64,000 bases of DNA from Collinsella aerofaciens (lineage in GTDB: Bacteria > Actinomycetota > Coriobacteriia > Coriobacteriales > Coriobacteriaceae). Location: the NCBI RefSeq assembly GCF_028209885.1, contig NZ_JAQLEM010000006.1, positions 28,183 to 92,182 of the forward strand, read 5' to 3'. The notes under the pieces are model-generated. The model worked only from the letters and a program-made list of their open reading frames with translations, searched no databases and was not told the origin of the DNA. Shown here one piece after another: positions 18,035 through 27,792 of this stretch. How positions within the stretch are numbered: the stretch's first letter is position 1; every line of letters starts with the position of its first letter. Position numbers and translations under genes: made by a program.

Positions 18035-19054
18035 TTATAAAACGATGCCGTCCATGGAGTTGGCGACGTTCTCGACCAGTCCGGCACGAACGGCCTCAGC
18101 CGCGGCGAGTGTGCCGTTTTTGACGGCCTCGACCGACGTGGCGCCGTGGCCGATCAAGACCACACCGCGCAGGCCCAGCAGGATGGCGCCGCCCTTGGCA
18201 TCGCCAGAGAGCTTAGCCTTAATCTCGCGCATCTGCTTTTTGATGAGCAGCGCGGCGATCTTGGTGCCGAGCGAGGACATAAAGGCGCCTTTGAGCTCCT
18301 GCAGCAAAAACTTGGCAGCGCCCTCGGTAGCCTTGAGAGCGATATTACCCGACATGCCGTCGGCAACAACGACATCGAAATTGCCCGAGGTGAGGTCGGT
18401 GCCTTCGCAGTTGCCCACAAAGCCCGGAACTGCGGCCTTCATAGCAGGGAAACAGGCCTTGGTAAAGTTGGAGCCCTTCTCGTCCTCGGTGCCATTGGCG
18501 AGCAGGCCTACGCGGGGATGCTCAATGCCCAAGACGACGCGCGCATAGGCGCTGCCCATCTGCGCAAAGCGCACCATATCGTCAACCTCGACATCGGGGT
18601 TGGCACCCATGTCGCACAGCACCGTCAGACCGCCGGCACGATTGGGCAGCGCATTGGTCAGGCACGGACGCACCGGTTGCTTCTTACCCTCGGCCATATA
18701 TCGAAACGGCGTGACGTAGGCGGTCGCGGCAGCCGTCATGGCGCCGGTAGAGCCGGCGGAGAAGAACGCGTCCGCGTTGCCCTTCTTAATGACGCGGCAA
18801 GAAAGCACGATCGACGACTTACGCTTGGTCATCACGGCGCGAATGGGATCGTCGTCCATGGCGATAACGTCGGGTGCCTCCAGGGCCTCGACGCGCGCAT
18901 GGGAGGCGGCAAAGGGATTGACGATTTCGGCGGGACCGGCAGCCAGGACCTCAATATCCTGATCAGCTGCCAGGGCAGCCTCAATACCGTCGAGGACAAC
19001 CTGCGGCTTCTCGTCTCCACCCACAACGTCTACACAAACGCGAACGTTACTCAT
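18035..19054 (-). CDS. plsX: Phosphate acyltransferase PlsX
   Basis: Transfers the acyl group from acyl-ACP to phosphate, making acyl-phosphate for PlsY. Family features: an N-terminal VRVCVDVVGGDEKP in place of the common DxMGGD, DAFFSAGSTGAMTAA, NRAGGLTVLCDMGANPD, GNCEGTDL and DVVVADGMSGNIALKATEG. The ATG at 19054 is chosen because AAGGAGC lies 7 nt upstream; the ATG at 19060 is too close to it. It lies between rpmF and acpP, a classic arrangement. Confidence 0.96.
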   Translation of the reverse strand: MSNVRVCVDVVGGDEKPQVVLDGIEAALAADQDIEVLAAGPAEIVNPFAASHARVEALEAPDVIAMDDDPIRAVMTKRKSSIVLSCRVIKKGNADAFFSAGSTGAMTAAATAYVTPFRYMAEGKKQPVRPCLTNALPNRAGGLTVLCDMGANPDVEVDDMVRFAQMGSAYARVVLGIEHPRVGLLANGTEDEKGSNFTKACFPAMKAAVPGFVGNCEGTDLTSGNFDVVVADGMSGNIALKATEGAAKFLLQELKGAFMSSLGTKIAALLIKKQMREIKAKLSGDAKGGAILLGLRGVVLIGHGATSVEAVKNGTLAAAEAVRAGLVENVANSMDGIVL

Positions 19055-19071
19055 ATACATGCTCCTTATAC

Positions 19072-19101
19072 AAAAATGGCCGACTCATTGAGCCGGCCAT
19101 T
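19072..19101 (-). terminator. Terminator-like hairpin between rpmF and plsX
   Basis: On the minus strand AATGGCCGGCTC / GAGTCGGCCATT folds around a short loop and is followed by TTTTT, 17 bp before the plsX start. It should end or attenuate transcripts coming from rpmF, so plsX expression may depend on readthrough. Confidence 0.7.
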
Positions 19102-19141
19102 GTGGTTCCATTTGGAACGGCATCGCATCCAGAGTATACCG

Positions 19142-19321
19142 TTACTCGGTAACGATAACCTCGCGGTCCTTGTAGAAACCGCAGCTGGGGCACACGTGGT
19201 GCGGAAGCTTAACAGCGCCGCAACGGGGGCACGTGGACTGAGCCGCAGCCGAGATCTTCATGTTGGCGGAACGACGGGTGTGAGTGCGGATACGACCCTG
19301 CTTTTGTTTAGGTACGGGCAT
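19142..19321 (-). CDS. rpmF: 50S ribosomal protein L32
   Basis: A 59-residue ribosomal protein. It starts MPVPKQKQGRIRTHTRRS, the conserved L32 N-terminus, and carries a zinc-binding pair of CxxC motifs (Cys31/Cys34 in CPRC and Cys44/Cys47 in CPSC). The stop TAA is at 19144-19142. AAGGAAGGTCACT precedes the ATG. The DUF177 gene lies upstream and plsX downstream, the usual rpmF neighbourhood. Confidence 0.97.
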   Translation of the reverse strand: MPVPKQKQGRIRTHTRRSANMKISAAAQSTCPRCGAVKLPHHVCPSCGFYKDREVIVTE

Positions 19322-19385
19322 AGTGACCTTCCTTATGAACTATCCAGTGTGGCGATTACGCGCAAGTAGCGATACTACCACAGTT

Positions 19386-19940
19386 TTACTCATCAAGCTT
19401 GAGATTCTTCAATGCTGCAAATGGATTTTCCGTGGCTTCGGCCCATTCGGCCTCGGCTCGGGCAGCACAATCGCATTGCTCCACGTTGAGATTGCAACCG
19501 CAAGTGGGGCACAGACCGCGACAATCGGGCTTGCAGAGCACCACAAACGGCGTGTCCATAACGACCGCGTCATTGATGGGCTCACCCAGATCGACGATAC
19601 GGTCCTCACCCAGAAGCTCGTAGCCGTCCTCGTAGGCCTCGGGATCCTCGGGCTCCTCAAAGAGGTAGAACTCCTCGATCTCTCCGGCGATATCAAACGA
19701 GGCGGGCTCCAGGCAACGGTCGCACTCACCGGTGGCGTGCGCGCGGACCATGCCCGTGAGCAAGACACCGGTACCGGCATTGGTAAAGACAACGTCGTAG
19801 TCGATGCCGTCCTGAAGCTGGTACTCCTTCTCGCCCACCGTGTAGGTGGCGACATCGACCTTACCGGTCAGCGGATACGAATCTCCAGGAAACTCGAGCT
19901 GCTCGGAAAGATCGACGGTAACGCTCGGGAACTCAGCCAT
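19386..19940 (-). CDS. DUF177 (YceD-like) protein
   Basis: A member of the DUF177 family, which is nearly always encoded beside rpmF and is implicated in 23S rRNA or large-subunit maturation. 184 residues. A CDRCLEP motif is at mid-protein and a Cys cluster CKPDCRGLCPTCGCN sits near the C-terminus, likely binding zinc. The start is ATG 19940, overlapping the upstream stop by one base (TAATG). The extended open frame to 19991 is not used. Confidence 0.88.
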   Translation of the reverse strand: MAEFPSVTVDLSEQLEFPGDSYPLTGKVDVATYTVGEKEYQLQDGIDYDVVFTNAGTGVLLTGMVRAHATGECDRCLEPASFDIAGEIEEFYLFEEPEDPEAYEDGYELLGEDRIVDLGEPINDAVVMDTPFVVLCKPDCRGLCPTCGCNLNVEQCDCAARAEAEWAEATENPFAALKNLKLDE

Positions 19941-20437
19941 TACCACTGACCATTCTGTTGGGCGGCACCCTCGTTGAGCTGCTGACGGCAACGGGTAACG
20001 GTGCCGGTCAGGCTCTTGAGGTTCTCCTCCAGGTGCGTAAAGACCTGCTCTGCGTAGTCCTCGGCAGCATAACGCGTCTCGCGCTCGTACTGCTGGGCAC
20101 GATCGCGGATGTCGTCGGCCTGCTGCTGCGCAAGACGGACGATCTCCTGCTCACCGGCAATGGTGAGGGCCTGCTGCTGAGCGTCGGCGATGATGGAATC
20201 GGCCTGAGCGGCGGCGGAAGCCATAAGCTCCTCGCGCTCCTTAAGGATACGGCGGGACTTCTGCCACTCCTCGGGATAGCTCATGCGGATCTCGTCGAGG
20301 ATGTTGAAGAACACGTCGGCGTCGATGACCTTGAACTGAGCGTTCTTGCCGAAAGGCGGCTTGGCTTCCTCGATCAGCCCTTCGAGCTCATCGACCAAGC
20401 TGACGATCCTATCGCCAGGAAAATTCTCGCCCGGCAT
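19940..20437 (-). CDS. Coiled-coil protein, DivIVA/ATP synthase b subunit-like
   Basis: A 165-residue acidic protein. Residues 10-50 (FPGDRIVSLVDELEGLIEEAKPP and onward) are followed by a long Ala/Gln/Glu-rich coiled coil from about 70 to 140 (AAAQADSIIADAQQQAL). No membrane segment is visible. AAAGGAG lies 5-6 nt before ATG 20437, so I prefer this to the ATG at 20452. It is coupled to the DUF177 gene by a one-base overlap. A scaffold role in cell division or envelope growth is likely from its resemblance to DivIVA-type coiled coils, but this is not proven. Confidence 0.7.
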   Translation of the reverse strand: MPGENFPGDRIVSLVDELEGLIEEAKPPFGKNAQFKVIDADVFFNILDEIRMSYPEEWQKSRRILKEREELMASAAAQADSIIADAQQQALTIAGEQEIVRLAQQQADDIRDRAQQYERETRYAAEDYAEQVFTHLEENLKSLTGTVTRCRQQLNEGAAQQNGQW

Positions 20438-20505
20438 CCGGTCTCCTTTCATAGGTAACATATCATCGTGCTAGTTTACCACATGCCACCAGGCAATAAA
20501 AAACG

Positions 20506-21003
20506 TCACGAAAAGCGATGTCTGAGCGCTTCAACCACGTTGGACGGGACAAACGTCGATACATCGCTGCCGAGCGAGGCGATCTGGCGAACGACCGAGC
20601 TCGAGATATAGCCGTACTGCGGCGCACTCATGACAAAGATGGACTCCAGCTCGTTATCCAAGCGGTAGTTGAGGTCGGCCTGCTGCAGCTCATACTCAAA
20701 GTCGGTCATGGCGCGCAGACCCTTGACCACGGCCCCCGCCCCCTGATCACGAGCGAAGTCGACCAAGAGGCCAGTAAAGGGCAGGACCTCGACGCCATCG
20801 ATATCACCGAGTGCTTCACGGGCCAGCGCCACGCGTTCATCGAGCGTAAACGTGGTGCCCACACCGTATTTGCCCTGCGACTCGGCAACGGCCACGATCA
20901 CACTGGGAAAAATGCGGCGGGCGCGGCGGATGACGTCGATATGGCCAAACGTGATGGGATCGAAGGTACCCGGAACGATGACGCGGTTAATGGTGTCACT
21001 CAT
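20506..21003 (-). CDS. coaD: Phosphopantetheine adenylyltransferase
   Basis: Catalyses the penultimate step of coenzyme A synthesis, adenylating 4'-phosphopantetheine. The nucleotidyltransferase motif GTFDPITFGHIDV is near the N-terminus, with VKGLRAMTDFEYELQQADLN in the middle and the ISSSVVRQIAS motif near the end. 165 residues, the family length. The ATG at 21003 overlaps the end of rsmD by 8 bp, as in many Gram-positive genomes. Confidence 0.97.
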   Translation of the reverse strand: MSDTINRVIVPGTFDPITFGHIDVIRRARRIFPSVIVAVAESQGKYGVGTTFTLDERVALAREALGDIDGVEVLPFTGLLVDFARDQGAGAVVKGLRAMTDFEYELQQADLNYRLDNELESIFVMSAPQYGYISSSVVRQIASLGSDVSTFVPSNVVEALRHRFS

Positions 21004-21646
21004 GGGCATCCCCCTGAAACGTCGTGCCGTCGCTGTCATCGGCATCGGTGGCGGTATCGTCATCCTCGCCCTCGCCGACCCAACGGAGCAGGTCGACCGA
21101 GGTGATGCCATAGCGTTTCTCACGCACGGTTACAAAGCCGGCAGGATGTGCACCCGCGTCGGCGGCAGCATGCTCAAACAGAGCATAGGCACCCGGGGTG
21201 AGCAGACCCTGCTGGGCCAGGTTCTGCAGCAGCTCGTCGACCGGCTTGGCACCAAAAGCATAGGGCGGGTCGAGCAAGACCAGATCAAAGGGGCCGCCCG
21301 GTACACGACCGCGCGAGGCACTCGCCAGCATGTCACCCGTGACCACGCGCCAACGCGCACGGTCACGGGAGAGCGACTCGATATTCTTGGTAATGAGCCG
21401 CGCGGCGTTGCGATCGATCTCAAACGTCGTGAGCGAGCGGGCCCCACGAGAGAGCATCTCTAACCCTAAGGCACCGGAGCCGCCAAAGGCGTCCAGCACA
21501 CGGACCTCGTCCAGATCGAAGTCGAATGCCGACATGACCATAGATGCGCATGCCTCGCGCACGCGATCGGTCGTGGGGCGGGTAACATCGCGACCACGGG
21601 GCTCCTCGATCTTACGACCGCGCCATTCGCCGCCGATGATTCTCAT
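20996..21646 (-). CDS. rsmD: 16S rRNA (guanine966-N2)-methyltransferase RsmD
   Basis: Methylates G966 in 16S rRNA. N-terminal MRIIGGEWRGRKIEEP, the SAM-binding VLDAFGGSGALGLEMLSRGA (motif I) and the catalytic LLDPPYAF (NPPY-like) are all present. The C-terminal 25 residues are an acidic, probably disordered tail (GEGEDDDTATDADDSDG) not typical of the family. It starts just as recG ends and overlaps coaD. Confidence 0.95.
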   Translation of the reverse strand: MRIIGGEWRGRKIEEPRGRDVTRPTTDRVREACASMVMSAFDFDLDEVRVLDAFGGSGALGLEMLSRGARSLTTFEIDRNAARLITKNIESLSRDRARWRVVTGDMLASASRGRVPGGPFDLVLLDPPYAFGAKPVDELLQNLAQQGLLTPGAYALFEHAAADAGAHPAGFVTVREKRYGITSVDLLRWVGEGEDDDTATDADDSDGTTFQGDAHE

Positions 21647-23820
21647 CCTCCGCTGACCTCCTTAAATATGTGTCGATATCGCATGGCGACCGCATCGCGC
21701 AGAGGGCGCGTCGCCACAGAGTCAAGGTTGCAAGCATACCGCAAGAGCTCGACCGCGTCCAAATGGGCCCACTCGATCAGCTCCTCGTCGGCATCCAGGT
21801 CGACAAAGCGCAGGGTCACACCGCCATGCTGACGGTACCCCAGGATTTCGCCCTCGTGGCGCAGACGCAGGTCCATCTGGGCGAGCGTAAAGCCATCCGA
21901 GCTTTTTTCAAGCGATTGCAGACGATCTTGCGCCGCCGATGCGCCGCCGTTGCCCTTGGAGTGCGTCATGACCAGGCACGTGCCCGACACGCCGCCACGG
22001 CCCACGCGGCCTCGCAGCTGGTGCAGGGCAGCCAAACCAAAGCGCTCGCCGTTTTCGATGACCATGACGGTGGCGTTGGGCACGTCAACGCCCACCTCGA
22101 CCACCGTAGTCGAGACGAGCACGTCAATCTCGCCACGCTTGAAGGCGTCGATCACGCGGTCCTTCTCCCCCGCTGGCATACGGCCGTGAAGGCGCTCGAT
22201 GGCAAGACCCGGCAACGCCAGACGCAGGCGATCGAGCTCGGTCGCCGTATCGTGAAGCGGCACGGGGACCGTCACGCGGCCCTCGTCGTCGCGGGCAATA
22301 CCGGGCACGTCTTCCAGCTCATCGGCCGAGTCACTCGGCTCCACGAGCGGGCAAATCACGTAGGCTTGCTGCCCCTTCTCGTGCGCCTCGCGAATGGCGC
22401 CATAGGCGAGGTCACGGCTCGACTCGGTGAGCACGCGTGTCGTCACGCCAGCACCAGGGACGGGCCGATGGCGGATGATACTCGTGTCCAGATCGCCGTA
22501 GACCGAAAGCGCCAGCGTACGCGGGATGGGCGTTGCCGTCATAACGAGCAGATCGGCACCGGGGCCCTTCGCGCGCAGGGCGTTGCGCTGGCCTACGCCA
22601 AAGCGGTGTTGCTCGTCGATGACAACAAGCGACAGATGCTTGAACGTAACGTCATCCGAAAGGACCGCATGGGTGCCAAAGAGGACATCGAGCTCGCCGG
22701 ACTGCAGCTGCTCATGGATCCGCTCGCGCTCGGCCGCCGGAGTGGCACCCGTCAGTAGCGCCCACGTTATACCGGCCTGAGAGAGCAAGGGGCCGGTCTT
22801 ATCAGCATATTGGCGCGCCAGCACGCCCGTGGGCGCCATAGCGCAGGCCTGCGTGCCGCTATCGGCAGCCACAGCCAGCGCACAGGCGGCAACGGCGGTC
22901 TTACCGGTACCGACATCGCCCAGCAGCAGACGGTTCATCACGCGCCCGCCATCGCACATGTCATGCAGGATGTCTTGGAATGCGGCCTCCTGCTCGTCGC
23001 TCAGCGAAAACGGAAGGGCCTGTTTAAGCGCGCCCAGATGCTCGCCCGCGATGTGGGCATAGGGCACCACATCGACCAGGCCGCCGTCGTTGCGCAGACG
23101 CAGCGCCAGCTGCAGGTAGAGGCACTCCTCGTAGGCAAGACGCCGGCGTGCGATGTCGCGCTCAGCCATGCTCGAGGGAAAGTGGATCGAACGCAACGCG
23201 CGGGCATTGCTCATGAGCTTCCGCTTTGCGCGCAGCGGCGCGGGAATCGGATCGAACGGATTGCCGACGACCTCGAGCGCGCCGCTTACGATGCGGCGCA
23301 TCCACGCCTGGCTCACGCCATCGCTCACGTAATGGACCGGCAGAATGGTACCTGCGGCGCGCCCGTCCTCGAGCTTTTCAAAGTGGGGCGAGGCCATCTG
23401 CTTAAAACCGTAGGCAAACTCGACCTTGCCCATCACGGCCAGGCGGTCGCCCTGCTTAAGCTGCTGGGCAATCCAGGGCTGGCGGAAAAAGGCGACCTGT
23501 AGCACGCCCGTCTCGTCAACAAGTGAGACCTCGGTCACCTGCATGCGCGGGCGCGGCTGCTTTTGGACGATACGGTCGACCGTGGCGATGATGGTGCACA
23601 CGGTACCGATGGGCGCCATCTCGATGGACCACGAACGGGTAAAGTCGAGGTATCGATGAGGGATATGGAGAAGGAGGTCCCCCACCGTCCGAATTCCCAG
23701 ACGGCGAAGGGCCTCCTCACGTTTACCCGAAACATATTTGAGTCGCGCGATATCCTCGTCGAGCGCATTGCTCTGGGCAAAGCGCTCCGAGACGCGCGGC
23801 ACGGAGCACAGCTCGGACAT
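21643..23820 (-). CDS. recG: ATP-dependent DNA helicase RecG
   Basis: Monomeric superfamily 2 helicase that remodels stalled forks and Holliday junctions. 725 residues: an N-terminal wedge/OB domain (GTVCTIIATVDRIVQKQPRPR), Walker A GDVGTGKTAVA near residue 300, DEQH box (VVIDEQHRFGVGQR), motif III MTATPIPRTLAL, and the C-terminal helicase half with LRGRVGRG. It overlaps rsmD by 4 bp and follows fakA by 10 bp. Confidence 0.97.
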   Translation of the reverse strand: MSELCSVPRVSERFAQSNALDEDIARLKYVSGKREEALRRLGIRTVGDLLLHIPHRYLDFTRSWSIEMAPIGTVCTIIATVDRIVQKQPRPRMQVTEVSLVDETGVLQVAFFRQPWIAQQLKQGDRLAVMGKVEFAYGFKQMASPHFEKLEDGRAAGTILPVHYVSDGVSQAWMRRIVSGALEVVGNPFDPIPAPLRAKRKLMSNARALRSIHFPSSMAERDIARRRLAYEECLYLQLALRLRNDGGLVDVVPYAHIAGEHLGALKQALPFSLSDEQEAAFQDILHDMCDGGRVMNRLLLGDVGTGKTAVAACALAVAADSGTQACAMAPTGVLARQYADKTGPLLSQAGITWALLTGATPAAERERIHEQLQSGELDVLFGTHAVLSDDVTFKHLSLVVIDEQHRFGVGQRNALRAKGPGADLLVMTATPIPRTLALSVYGDLDTSIIRHRPVPGAGVTTRVLTESSRDLAYGAIREAHEKGQQAYVICPLVEPSDSADELEDVPGIARDDEGRVTVPVPLHDTATELDRLRLALPGLAIERLHGRMPAGEKDRVIDAFKRGEIDVLVSTTVVEVGVDVPNATVMVIENGERFGLAALHQLRGRVGRGGVSGTCLVMTHSKGNGGASAAQDRLQSLEKSSDGFTLAQMDLRLRHEGEILGYRQHGGVTLRFVDLDADEELIEWAHLDAVELLRYACNLDSVATRPLRDAVAMRYRHIFKEVSGG

Positions 23821-23830
23821 GGGCAGTTGC

Positions 23831-25492
23831 CTACTCGATCGAGAAGATCACGGGATAGAGCGGCTGCTCGCCACGATGGGCGTCAATCTCCAGATCGGGC
23901 TGAGCCTCCTCGATAGCGTCGACGATCTCCTGGAAGGCCTCATCGGACAGCTCCTCGCCAGCCAGAATCGTCAGCGCGTCGCCTTCCTCTTCCTCCTGCA
24001 TGCGGTTGATGCAATCGAGCGTGACCTGCTTCACGTCGGAGCCGACCACGTCGATAGAGCCGGCAATGATACCCATGACGTCACCGGAGTGAATCGGCGA
24101 GCCGTCCGAGGCGCTGGAGTCGCGCACGGCGCGGGTGACCTCGCCATCGCGGACCTCGCTGATGGCGTCGACCATAGCGGCGACGGCATCCTCGAGCTCG
24201 GAATCGGGCAGGACCGCGAACAGCGCGGAGAAGGCCTGCGGGACGGTCTTGGTGGGAACGACGGCGACCTTCTTGTCCGTGCAGGCAGAAGCGGCAGCCT
24301 CGGCAGCCATGCGGATGTTGCCGTTATTGGGCAGGATGATGACCGAGGTCGCGTTGACCTGGTCCACGGCACCCAGCAGATCTGCAGTCGAGGGGTTCAT
24401 GGTCTGGCCACCCGAGACGATCACGTCGACGCCAAGGGACTTGAGGATGTCGGCCTCGCCGGAACCGGCGGCAACGGCGACAAAGCCCAGCGCCTTGGCG
24501 GGCTCGGCGGCCTTTTCCTGGTCCTCGTGAATCTTGGCGGTACGGTCGTGGGCCTCCATCTCCATGTTGTGGATAAAGACCTCGTAGATCTGACCAAGCT
24601 GCAGCATGTGCTCGAGCACCAGGTTGGGGGTGTTGGAGTGCACATGGATCTTGTAGTCGGGATAGGCGCCCACGAGTAGCTCACAATCGCCCATGGAACC
24701 CAGGAACTTAAGGCACTCGTCCTCGTCAAACGGGGCGTCGGCCTTAAACAGGAACTCGTTGCAGTAGCGGAACTCCGAGCCCTCCCAATCGTCGTTGGCC
24801 TCGATCTCAACGCGACCAAGGGCCGCGTCGCGGGCAGAGCCAGCGGAATCAAACGTGGCGGAGAAATCCTCGACAACGGTGCTGCGGCCAAGCGCGGCGG
24901 CAACAAAGTTCTCAAGGAAAATAGCAAAGCCGAAGGCGCCGGAGTCAACCACGCCGTTCTCCTTCAGAACGGGCAGCAGGTCGGGCGTGCGAGCGACGGA
25001 CTGATATGCCTCGACGACGATGGCGTCGAGCGCATCCTCGGCCGAGAACTTCTTCTTCTCGCACTCGTCTGCCTTGGTCGAGACATCGCGCAGGACCGTG
25101 AGGATCGTGCCCTCGATGGGCTTGCGGACAGCCTGGAAGGCAACCTTGACGGCGCGACGGAAGGCGAAGGCGATGTTGGCAGCCGTAATAGGCTCATCGG
25201 CAGAGACGAGGCCCTCGGCCACACCGCGCAGAATCTGCGAGGTGATGACGCCGGAGTTACCGCGGGCACCCATCAGGGAGCCGTGGGTGATGGCGCCGGC
25301 GATGGCTTCCATGTCGGCGTCGGCAGGAAGGGCGGAGAGCTCCTTGGTCACCGAGGCAAGCGTGAGCGACATGTTGGTACCGGTGTCGCCGTCGGGTACG
25401 GGGAAGACGTTGAGCTTGTTGATCTCCTCGGCCTTGTCGGAAACGGCAGCCGCAGCGATCGGAAAACAGGTGCGAATGGTCTTTGCAATCAT
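23831..25492 (-). CDS. fakA: DAK-phosphatase family protein, FakA-like fatty acid kinase
   Basis: Likely the ATP-binding subunit of the fatty acid kinase that phosphorylates FakB (DegV)-bound exogenous fatty acids, feeding acyl-phosphate to PlsX/PlsY. The N-terminal DhaL domain has NVFPVPDGDTGTNM and GSLMGARGNSGVI, the ATP/Mg-binding motifs. A middle and C-terminal FakA domain (about 210-553) follows. 553 residues, full length. It lies next to an Asp23/Gls24 gene, the common yloU-yloV pair. No FakB/DegV gene is in the window. Confidence 0.92.
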   Translation of the reverse strand: MIAKTIRTCFPIAAAAVSDKAEEINKLNVFPVPDGDTGTNMSLTLASVTKELSALPADADMEAIAGAITHGSLMGARGNSGVITSQILRGVAEGLVSADEPITAANIAFAFRRAVKVAFQAVRKPIEGTILTVLRDVSTKADECEKKKFSAEDALDAIVVEAYQSVARTPDLLPVLKENGVVDSGAFGFAIFLENFVAAALGRSTVVEDFSATFDSAGSARDAALGRVEIEANDDWEGSEFRYCNEFLFKADAPFDEDECLKFLGSMGDCELLVGAYPDYKIHVHSNTPNLVLEHMLQLGQIYEVFIHNMEMEAHDRTAKIHEDQEKAAEPAKALGFVAVAAGSGEADILKSLGVDVIVSGGQTMNPSTADLLGAVDQVNATSVIILPNNGNIRMAAEAAASACTDKKVAVVPTKTVPQAFSALFAVLPDSELEDAVAAMVDAISEVRDGEVTRAVRDSSASDGSPIHSGDVMGIIAGSIDVVGSDVKQVTLDCINRMQEEEEGDALTILAGEELSDEAFQEIVDAIEEAQPDLEIDAHRGEQPLYPVIFSIE

Positions 25493-25519
25493 GGGTATTT
25501 GAATCTCCGTTTTCGGATG

Positions 25520-25876
25520 CTAGTTCAGACGGCTCTTGAGCGCGTCGATATGGATGCCGATCTTAAGGCTGGCGGGATCGATCTGGGCGATCTCCTGCAG
25601 GGTGAAGGCAACGGAGCTCGAAAGATTGTGGCAGACGGACTTCATGTTGACGCCGTTCTCGAGCACGACGTGAAGATCGACCGTAAGGCCGTTCTCGTCG
25701 GCGGAGACAAGCACGCCCTTGCGGAGGCGCTGACCGGCAAGCAGGCGCACGCTCTCGGCGCCCTGGAGCTGCTCAGCCATACCGACGACGCCATAGCACG
25801 TCATCGCGGCATAACCGGCAATATCGGCAATAACGTCGTTCGAGACGCTCAGGCTGCCGTTAATGGTCTCAGACAC
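25520..25876 (-). CDS. Asp23/Gls24 family envelope stress protein
   Basis: A 118-residue cytosolic Asp23-family protein; relatives in staphylococci sit at the membrane and affect envelope stress. It shows the pattern INGSLSVSNDVIADIAGYAAMTCYGVVGM at the N-terminus. I start it at GTG 25876, with AAAGGAG 5 nt upstream; the open frame extends to 25927 without a ribosome site. It is read just before fakA, separated by about 27 bp. Confidence 0.88.
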   Translation of the reverse strand: MSETINGSLSVSNDVIADIAGYAAMTCYGVVGMAEQLQGAESVRLLAGQRLRKGVLVSADENGLTVDLHVVLENGVNMKSVCHNLSSSVAFTLQEIAQIDPASLKIGIHIDALKSRLN

Positions 25877-26032
25877 AAGAATCTCCTTTTCTTGGTGCTC
25901 GCGGCACCATGTCGTGGGAGCAATCATTGCAATATTCTACAACGACCGCGCCATGTTGAGGTGGCGGGCCTCGGGATTACATCCTCGACACGAAATGTTG
26001 ATACGGTAACGTTCGCGCTAAGCGATCGCGAC

Positions 26033-26065
26033 AAAAAAACCCGCCGCATAAGCGACGGGTTTTAC
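26033..26065 (-). terminator. Terminator after tRNA-Asn
   Basis: On the minus strand AAAACCCGTCGC / GCGGCGGGTTTT around a 4-nt loop is followed by a long T run, directly downstream of the tRNA. Confidence 0.88.
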
Positions 26066-26069
26066 AACC

Positions 26070-26144
26070 TGGCTCCCCGGGTAGGACTCGAACCTACAAC
26101 AGCGCGGTTAACAGCCGCGTGCTCTACCATTGAGCTACCGAGGA
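26070..26144 (-). tRNA. tRNA-Asn (GTT anticodon)
   Basis: The 75-nt minus-strand sequence folds as a cloverleaf. Acceptor TCCTCGG pairs with CCGGGGA (one G-T pair), the D arm is GCTCAATGGTAGAGC, the anticodon loop CTGTTAA gives GTT, and the T arm is GTAGGTTCGAGTCCTAC. CCA is encoded. A terminator follows. Confidence 0.97.
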
Positions 26145-26230
26145 ATAGGTGCGTGCTCTCAAGCAACGAAGTTTATTATACGGACGAATCAGCTTAGGGC
26201 AAGAACTTTTTTAAGAAATTTTCCGACCCA

Positions 26231-26282
26231 GTCATTGGGGACGTTCCTGAACGACTAGTCATTCAAGAACGTCCCCAACGAC
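26231..26282. repeat. Extragenic inverted repeat with GGGGACGTTC / GAACGTCCCC arms
   Basis: Arms at 26231-26251 and 26262-26282 are complementary over 21 bp with two mismatches, around a 10-nt loop. It is related in its GGGGACG...CGTCCCC core to the repeat at 5998-6062. It lies between tRNA-Asn and rpoD. Confidence 0.8.
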
Positions 26283-26289
26283 TACATGA

Positions 26290-26323
26290 AAGCGCCCCCA
26301 AGCAGATGTGCTTGAGGGCGCTT
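26290..26323 (-). terminator. Terminator after rpoD
   Basis: On the minus strand AAGCGCCCTCAAGCA pairs with TGCTTGGGGGCGCTT; a short TTT follows. It lies just past the rpoD stop. Confidence 0.7.
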
Positions 26324-26332
26324 CTTGCTTGA

Positions 26333-27682
<1,350 letters not shown>

Positions 27683-27792
27683 AGATTCTCCCTTCATAGT
27701 CCACAGGACTCAATACTTTAGCACACACATTGACGTCTATACCCAAAAAGAGGACTGGATATAGGCGAGAATACGCTGGTTGAACACAACAT

